This document shows positions 6,442 through 10,486 of a stretch of 10,486 nt of DNA, in pieces. Location of the stretch: the NCBI GenBank assembly GCA_027032855.1, contig JALVLX010000143.1, positions 1 to 10,486 on the forward strand, given 5' to 3'. Positions within the stretch are counted from its first letter, which is position 1; each line of letters starts with the position of its first letter. This DNA comes from Flavobacteriales bacterium (GTDB lineage Bacteria > Bacteroidota > Bacteroidia > Flavobacteriales > Flavobacteriaceae). Under the pieces are notes generated by a model. It did not search any database. It saw only the letters and a program-made list of their open reading frames with translations, and was not told the DNA's origin. Both the position numbers and the translations under genes were made by a program.

Positions 6442-6466
6442 AATTTTGTCAGCAAAGACAATTTTA
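6441..6466. other. Inverted repeat in the divergent proS/lipoprotein intergenic region
   Basis: AAAATTTTGTC (6441-6451) and GACAATTTT (6458-6466) form a 9-bp stem with one bulged T and the loop AGCAAA. An overlapping second inverted repeat, CTTTGC (6433-6438) and GCAAAG (6453-6458), cannot form together with the first. Either could be an operator for the divergent promoters or a leader hairpin of proS; AT-rich chance palindromes are also possible. Confidence 0.4.
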
Positions 6467-6502
6467 AAGATTTAATGCAATAATTATACCAAAATTTATA
6501 TA

Positions 6503-7978
6503 ATGAGTAAAAAATTGACGAAACGCAGTGAAGATTATTCCAAATGGTACAACGAATTAGTAGTCAAAGCCGGATTGGCCGAAAATTCCGGTATTCGCGG
6601 TATGATGGTGATTAAGCCTTACGGCTATGCTATTTGGGAAAAAATGCAAGCGCAATTAGATAAAATGTTTAAAGATACCGGTCATCAAAATGCTTATTTT
6701 CCGCTTTTGATACCCAAATCTTATTTCAGCAAGGAAGCCAAACACGTTGATGGTTTTGCCAAAGAAGCGGCTGTGGTTACGCATTACCGTTTGCGTACAA
6801 CACCGGATGGCAAAGGTATTGAAGTGGATCCGGCGGCTAAGCTGGAAGAAGAGTTGATTATCCGCCCTACTTCTGAAACTATTATTTGGGACACTTATAA
6901 ACGTTGGATTCAGTCTTATCGTGATTTGCCTATTTTGGTGAACCAGTGGGCAAACGTAATGCGTTGGGAAATGCGTACCCGCTTGTTTTTAAGAACGGCA
7001 GAGTTTTTGTGGCAAGAAGGACATACGGCTCACGAAACCCGCGAAGAAGCGGTAGCTGAAGCCGAACAAATGATCAATGTTTATGCCGATTTTGCTCAAA
7101 ATTTTATGGCGATGCCTGTTATTCAGGGGGTTAAGAGTGAAACCGAGCGTTTTGCCGGTGCTGAGGATACTTACACTATTGAAGCTTTGATGCAAGACGG
7201 TAAAGCTTTGCAGTCGGGAACATCGCACTTTTTGGGACAAAATTTTGCTAAAGCTTTTGACGTGAAGTTTTTGTCAAAACAAGGTAAATTGGAATATGTT
7301 TGGGCAACATCTTGGGGTGTGTCTACCCGCTTGATGGGGGCTTTGATTATGACCCACTCTGATGATAACGGTTTGGTGTTGCCACCCAAATTAGCACCCA
7401 TTCAGGTGGTGATTATTCCTATTTATCGAAAAGCTGAACAACTTGAAGGCATTACGGCAAAAGTAGATGAAATTGTTGCCAAGCTCAAAGCTAAAGGTAT
7501 CAGTGTTAAGTATGATGACAGTGACAATTATAAACCCGGTTGGAAATTTAATGAGTATGAACTCAAAGGTGTGCCGGTACGTTTGGCTATCGGTCCCCGT
7601 GATTTGGAAAACGGCACGGTTGAAGTGGCACGCCGTGATACTTTGACTAAAGAAATTGTATCAATGGATGGCGTCGATGCATATATTGAAAATCTGTTGA
7701 ACAAGATACAAGAGAATCTCTTTAAAAAAGCTGAAGATTATCGTAATGACCACATAACTAAGGTTGATAATTTTGAAGAATTTAAAGAGGTATTGGAAAA
7801 CAAAGGTGGTTTTATCTCGGCACACTGGGACGGCACACCTGAAACAGAAGAAAAAATAAAAGAATTGACCAAAGCGACCATACGTTGTATCCCGTTGAAT
7901 AATGAACCTGAAGAAGGCGTAGATGTTTTCTCCGGAAAACCATCAAAACAACGGGTGCTTTTTGCTAAAGCATATTAG
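6503..7978 (+). CDS. proS: Prolyl-tRNA synthetase, archaeal/eukaryote-like class without the editing insertion
   Basis: Charges tRNA-Pro with proline; cytoplasmic class II synthetase. At 491 residues, with no insertion between motifs 2 and 3, it is the short archaeal/eukaryote-like form rather than the roughly 570-residue bacterial form. Motif 1 region: GHQNAYFPLLIP (60-71). RPTSE at 121-125. Motif 2: RWEMRTR (154-160) and FLRTAEFLWQEGHTAH (162-177). Motif 3 region: GALIMTHSDDNGLVLPP (279-295). The anticodon-binding domain begins near APIQVVIIP (298-306), and the C-terminal ProRS domain ends in FAKAY with the terminal Tyr usual for this class. That last domain often binds zinc through four Cys, but only one Cys (in TIRCIPL) is present here, and SGKPSKQ stands where a Cys pair would be. 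It diverges from the lipoprotein gene at 6389. Confidence 0.97.
   Translation: MSKKLTKRSEDYSKWYNELVVKAGLAENSGIRGMMVIKPYGYAIWEKMQAQLDKMFKDTGHQNAYFPLLIPKSYFSKEAKHVDGFAKEAAVVTHYRLRTTPDGKGIEVDPAAKLEEELIIRPTSETIIWDTYKRWIQSYRDLPILVNQWANVMRWEMRTRLFLRTAEFLWQEGHTAHETREEAVAEAEQMINVYADFAQNFMAMPVIQGVKSETERFAGAEDTYTIEALMQDGKALQSGTSHFLGQNFAKAFDVKFLSKQGKLEYVWATSWGVSTRLMGALIMTHSDDNGLVLPPKLAPIQVVIIPIYRKAEQLEGITAKVDEIVAKLKAKGISVKYDDSDNYKPGWKFNEYELKGVPVRLAIGPRDLENGTVEVARRDTLTKEIVSMDGVDAYIENLLNKIQENLFKKAEDYRNDHITKVDNFEEFKEVLENKGGFISAHWDGTPETEEKIKELTKATIRCIPLNNEPEEGVDVFSGKPSKQRVLFAKAY
7956..7972 (+). terminator. Possible weak terminator overlapping the 3' end of proS
   Basis: TGCTTT (7956-7961) and AAAGCA (7967-7972) form a 6-bp stem around TTGCT, inside the last proS codons. 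T-rich DNA follows across the stop (TATTAGTTTTGTTTTG). The stem is short and coding sequence constrains it, so this is tentative; read-through into the DksA-like gene is possible. Confidence 0.3.
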
Positions 7979-8082
7979 TTTTGTTTTGTTAAAAAAGCAA
8001 TATAAATGTTAGAAAATAGTTAGAAGAGATGTAATAATTATTTCATTTTTTCGTTAATTTTACCTAAAATAAATTTTGAATT

Positions 8083-8454
8083 ATGAGTGACGTGAAAAAA
8101 AGATATTCAGACGAAGAATTACAAGAATTTAAAGAATTAATCAACCAAAAAATAGCTCAAGCACGTAAAGACATCAATATATTACGATCATTGTTGGATA
8201 ATCATGATATGCCACAAACGAAGATTGTGACTTTTGAAGATAGTGCTTCTACTTATTCAAGAGAGTCTAACTTGAAACTAATCGGTCGATTGGAACGTTT
8301 TGTGCGTGATTTGGAAAATGCTTTGATTCGTATTGAAAATAAAACTTACGGCATTTGTCGCAAAACAGGCAAGCTTATCAGTAAAGAACGTTTAAGAGCG
8401 GTGCCGCATGCAACATTGAGTATAGAAGCCAAAAAGAATCAGGATAGCAAATAG
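8083..8454 (+). CDS. TraR/DksA-family protein with a degenerate zinc finger, 123 aa
   Basis: DksA proteins enter the RNA polymerase secondary channel and tune transcription, with ppGpp in E. coli; whether this shorter relative does so is inference. Residues 5-87 are highly charged and helical, fitting the coiled-coil arm. FEDSAS at 51-56 lies where the acidic tip would be; Asp53-Ser-Ala55 resembles the D-x-A tip motif. The C-terminal part keeps the family frame YGICRKTGKLI then RLRAVPHATLS. Of the four zinc Cys at spacing 3, 18 and 3, only Cys92 remains; the others are Thr95, Ser113 and Ala116. I have seen this CRxTGK form in other Bacteroidetes, so it is probably a lineage trait. It ends 3 nt before lspA and is probably co-transcribed with it. 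Confidence 0.9.
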   Translation: MSDVKKRYSDEELQEFKELINQKIAQARKDINILRSLLDNHDMPQTKIVTFEDSASTYSRESNLKLIGRLERFVRDLENALIRIENKTYGICRKTGKLISKERLRAVPHATLSIEAKKNQDSK

Positions 8455-8457
8455 CGT

Positions 8458-9120
8458 ATGAATCTTAAAAAATCCTTATTGTTGGTTTTTGTCGTAGTGC
8501 TTTTGGATCAGTCCATTAAAATCTATATCAAAACACATTTCCTGCTTGGAGAGTATGTAACGGTTTTTGATTGGTTTAAGATTTATTTTGTAGAGAATAA
8601 CGGCATGGCTTTCGGCACCGAATTCGGTGGAAAAACCGGTAAATTGTTATTGACAGGTTTTCGTTTAGTGGCTATTTCAGGCATTTTTTATTGGCTTTAT
8701 ACCAGCATTAAAAAGAAAGAATCCCATTTGTTGATTACGGCTATCAGCTTGATTTTTGCCGGAGCCATCGGTAATATTTTGGATTCGGTTTTTTACGGGC
8801 GTTTGTTTTCAGACAGTTTTCACCACGTAGCGGAATTTATGCCTGAAAATGGCGGATATGCCCCTTGGTTTCAAGGACGCGTAGTTGATATGTTCTATTT
8901 TCCTCTTTTTGAAGTGCATATACCACAAAAATTTCCGTTTATCGGCGGTAAACAATTTACTTTTTTTGAACCCGTTTTTAACCTTGCCGACAGCGCTATT
9001 ACGGTCGGTGTAGCTATTTTAATCATTTTTAACAAAAAAATATTCTCTGAGAAACAAAAAGCTTCTATCGAAAAGGAAATTGATAAAGTAGTGGACGATG
9101 TGGATAATGCTATTGTTTAA
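8458..9120 (+). CDS. lspA: Lipoprotein signal peptidase (signal peptidase II)
   Basis: Inner-membrane aspartyl protease that removes the signal peptide from diacylglyceryl-modified prolipoproteins at the lipobox Cys, and would therefore mature the lipoproteins encoded at 665-1393 and 5031-6389. Family motifs: LLDQSIK (15-21, Asp17), NNGMAFG (47-53), GAIGNILDS (102-110, Asp109), RVVDMFYFP (141-149, Asp144) and FNLADSAITVG (174-184, Asp178). Asp144 and Asp178 match the catalytic pair of the Pseudomonas enzyme. There are four hydrophobic segments (about 6-22, 62-82, 91-108 and 175-191). At 220 residues it exceeds the 160-170 of proteobacterial enzymes because of an insert between Asp109 and Asp144, a further insert before FNLAD, and a charged C-terminal tail. 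GNxxDR is GNILDS here; I believe both the inserts and the lost Arg are usual in Bacteroidetes. The start lies 3 nt after the DksA-like stop. Confidence 0.96.
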   Translation: MNLKKSLLLVFVVVLLDQSIKIYIKTHFLLGEYVTVFDWFKIYFVENNGMAFGTEFGGKTGKLLLTGFRLVAISGIFYWLYTSIKKKESHLLITAISLIFAGAIGNILDSVFYGRLFSDSFHHVAEFMPENGGYAPWFQGRVVDMFYFPLFEVHIPQKFPFIGGKQFTFFEPVFNLADSAITVGVAILIIFNKKIFSEKQKASIEKEIDKVVDDVDNAIV

Positions 9121-9127
9121 ATAATGC

Positions 9128-9144
9128 TTTCCTGCCCTAGGAAG
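9128..9144 (+). terminator. Possible weak terminator after lspA
   Basis: TTCCT (9129-9133) and AGGAA (9139-9143) pair around GCCCT, with a G-U pair at 9128/9144, starting 8 nt after the lspA stop. A T/A-rich stretch (AATATTTATAATTTTT) follows. The stem is short, so confidence is low. Confidence 0.35.
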
Positions 9145-9171
9145 AATATTTATAATTTTTAAATTGTCAAA

Positions 9172-9200
9172 TAACCTATTAACCAAATCACCATTTAACC
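9172..9200 (+). repeat. Four TAACC-like pentamers at exact 8-nt spacing before the CDF transporter gene
   Basis: TAACC at 9172, TAACC at 9180, TCACC at 9188 and TAACC at 9196 are each 8 nt apart, and the last ends 6 nt before the ATG at 9207. Any transcript starting upstream would carry the array as its leader. I see no TAnnTTTG promoter element between 9121 and 9206. Confidence 0.7.
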
Positions 9201-9206
9201 AATAAA

Positions 9207-10100
9207 ATGGGACACGAACATCATCATCACGAAGTAACCGGCAAAAACCTGTTTTGGGTCATTTTACTCAATGCCGGAATTAGTTTAGCAGAACTCGTTG
9301 GCGGTATTATTGCCGGTAGTATGTCATTGATATCGGATGCTATTCATAATTTTTCCGATGTTATTTCATTAATAGTTTCTTATATCGCCAACCGGTTGTC
9401 TAAAAAAGCATCAAATGAAAAGCAAACTTTCGGTTACAAGCGTAGTGAAATTATAGCGGCTTTTTTTAATGCGTCAACATTGATTATTTTGGCGGGTTTT
9501 ATTTTGTTTGAAGCGGTGCAACGCCTTTTACACCCAAATCCTATCAAAAGTGATTTGGTGATATGGTTGGCTTTGGGAAGTATTGCTGTCAATGGATTGA
9601 GTGTACTGTTCATAAAGGAAGATGCCAAAGATAATATGAATATGAAATCCGCATATTTGCATTTGTTAGGCGATATGATGACTTCCATTGCCGTTTTGAT
9701 TGGCGGTATCGTGATGAAATATTTTCATATTTATTGGATAGATCCGGTATTTTCAATTTTGATTGCTATCTATTTAATTTATATGAGTTGGAGTATTTTT
9801 AAATCTTCATTAAAAATTATGATGCAATTTACACCTGATAATATCGATATAAATCAAATTGCCGAAGATATTGGTCAAATTGATGGCGTAAAAAATATTC
9901 ATCATATTCATATTTGGCAAATCAACGAACACGACGTGATGTTTGAAGCACATTTAGACCTTGATGAAGATTGCCGGATAACCGGTTTTGAAAAAATTAT
10001 GCTGGAAGTTAATACCTATCTCAAAGAATATCACGGGATAGAACATACTACTTTGCAGCCCGAATATAGTATTGATGACGACAAAAAATTGTTTCATTAA
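9207..10100 (+). CDS. Cation diffusion facilitator family transporter, CzcD/ZitB-like, probably zinc
   Basis: Exports divalent metal from the cytoplasm in exchange for protons; inner membrane. The N-terminus starts MGHEHHHHEV, a His-rich metal-binding tail. Six hydrophobic segments follow, at about 14-35, 38-60, 82-104, 115-136, 150-170 and 175-195. Segment II carries SDAIHNFSD with His47-x-x-x-Asp51, and segment V carries LHLLGDMMTS with His152-x-x-x-Asp156. This HD/HD site is the zinc-type arrangement of ZitB/CzcD rather than the all-Asp or Asn/Asp sites of iron or manganese exporters. The cytoplasmic C-terminal domain has IHHIHIWQI and the closing HGIEHTTLQPEY typical of the family. Length (297) is normal. 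The arsenate reductase gene follows 6 nt later, which suggests a metal/metalloid resistance operon. Confidence 0.94.
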   Translation: MGHEHHHHEVTGKNLFWVILLNAGISLAELVGGIIAGSMSLISDAIHNFSDVISLIVSYIANRLSKKASNEKQTFGYKRSEIIAAFFNASTLIILAGFILFEAVQRLLHPNPIKSDLVIWLALGSIAVNGLSVLFIKEDAKDNMNMKSAYLHLLGDMMTSIAVLIGGIVMKYFHIYWIDPVFSILIAIYLIYMSWSIFKSSLKIMMQFTPDNIDINQIAEDIGQIDGVKNIHHIHIWQINEHDVMFEAHLDLDEDCRITGFEKIMLEVNTYLKEYHGIEHTTLQPEYSIDDDKKLFH

Positions 10101-10106
10101 TAAATA

Positions 10107-10486
10107 ATGTATATGCATAAGAAAATTTTGATTTTATGTACCGGTAATTCGTGCCGTAGTCAAATGGCTGAAGGCTTTTTAAAAGCTTTTGACAAGGATT
10201 TGGAAGTGTATTCCGCGGGAACCAATCCAAGCAATGAAGTACACCCCAAAGCCATTGCCGCGATGCAAGAAATGAATATTGATATCAGTAACAATTATCC
10301 TGAAAATGTATCGGAATATTTAGAACAATCTTTTGACTATGTGATTACGGTTTGTGACTGTGCCAAAGAAACCTGTCCCTATTTTTCGGGTGAGGTTAAA
10401 CACCGGTTGCATATCGGGTTTGAAGACCCGGCAGAAGCTACCGGAACCGATAATGAAATAATGTCGGAATTTAGACGTATCCGCGA
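10107..10486 (+). CDS. arsC: Arsenate reductase, thioredoxin-coupled low-molecular-weight phosphatase fold (cut by window edge)
   Basis: Reduces arsenate to arsenite in the cytoplasm by a Cys relay regenerated by thioredoxin. The 126 visible residues start MYMHKKILILCTGNSCRSQM. CTGNSCRS (11-18) is the phosphate-loop motif with nucleophile Cys11. TVCDCAKETCPYF (81-93) supplies Cys83 and Cys90, seven apart like Cys82 and Cys89 of the Staphylococcus pI258 enzyme, which separates it from plain tyrosine phosphatases. GFEDPAEATGTD (107-118) is the family's DPA loop, and EFRRIR near the end also fits. Only about the last ten residues should be missing. ATG at 10107 or 10113 (residue 3) are both possible starts; the first sits 6 nt after the stop of the transporter gene. 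A wider phosphatase role cannot be excluded. Confidence 0.88.
   Translation, partial: MYMHKKILILCTGNSCRSQMAEGFLKAFDKDLEVYSAGTNPSNEVHPKAIAAMQEMNIDISNNYPENVSEYLEQSFDYVITVCDCAKETCPYFSGEVKHRLHIGFEDPAEATGTDNEIMSEFRRIR

Noticed and set aside
8008..8062. GTTAGAA repeated at 8008 and 8019 (11 nt apart) and a TAATTTTA at 8055-8062 as a possible DksA-like gene promoter or operator
   Set aside because: The -7 match is imperfect, no TTTG is at the -33 distance, and a 7-nt repeat in AT-rich DNA is weak evidence.

Overview
The window looks like ordinary chromosome of an AT-rich member of the Bacteroidota, most likely a flavobacterium-type organism. Four things suggest this. The Tyr/Arg-rich lipoprotein, FadL-type porin and proS neighbourhood is one I associate with that group. 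Starts lack Shine-Dalgarno sequences and are preceded by A/T-rich DNA. Several intergenic regions carry Bacteroidetes-type -7 elements (TAnnTTTG). The TraR/DksA-family protein and LspA have the shapes typical of this phylum. I see no insertion sequence, prophage, CRISPR array, tRNA or rRNA, and no intergenic gap exceeds about 150 bases.

Layout. (1) 1-553, minus: the N-terminal third of gpmI (cofactor-independent phosphoglycerate mutase), cut by the window edge. (2) 665-1393, plus: a lipoprotein of unknown function, closed by a strong hairpin at 1442-1468. (3) 1541-2611, plus: pdxA (pyridoxal phosphate synthesis), with its own promoter next to a 7-nt tandem repeat. (4) 2616-6389, minus: three envelope or secreted proteins in the order Tyr-rich/Arg-Ser-rich lipoprotein, FadL/OmpP1-type outer-membrane protein, 260-residue secreted protein of unknown function. 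The last two are 12 nt apart; a hairpin separates the first two. (5) 6503-7978, plus, divergent from the cluster: proS. (6) 8083-9120, plus: a DksA-like protein with a broken zinc finger, followed 3 nt later by lspA, the signal peptidase that would mature the lipoproteins in this window. (7) 9207-10486, plus: a zinc-type cation diffusion facilitator followed 6 nt later by a thioredoxin-type arsenate reductase, cut by the window edge; this looks like a metal/metalloid resistance operon.

Most genes are housekeeping. The least explained part is the 2616-6389 cluster, above all the lipoprotein at 5031-6389. It has an acidic/Asn region, then a Tyr-rich region, then a strongly basic Arg/Ser/Asn/Thr region with a 24-residue tandem repeat. 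I found no convincing new defence or mobile system. The other points worth a second look are short-period repeats at two gene starts, a hairpin in the divergent proS promoter region, and loss of zinc ligands in both the DksA-like protein and ProRS.
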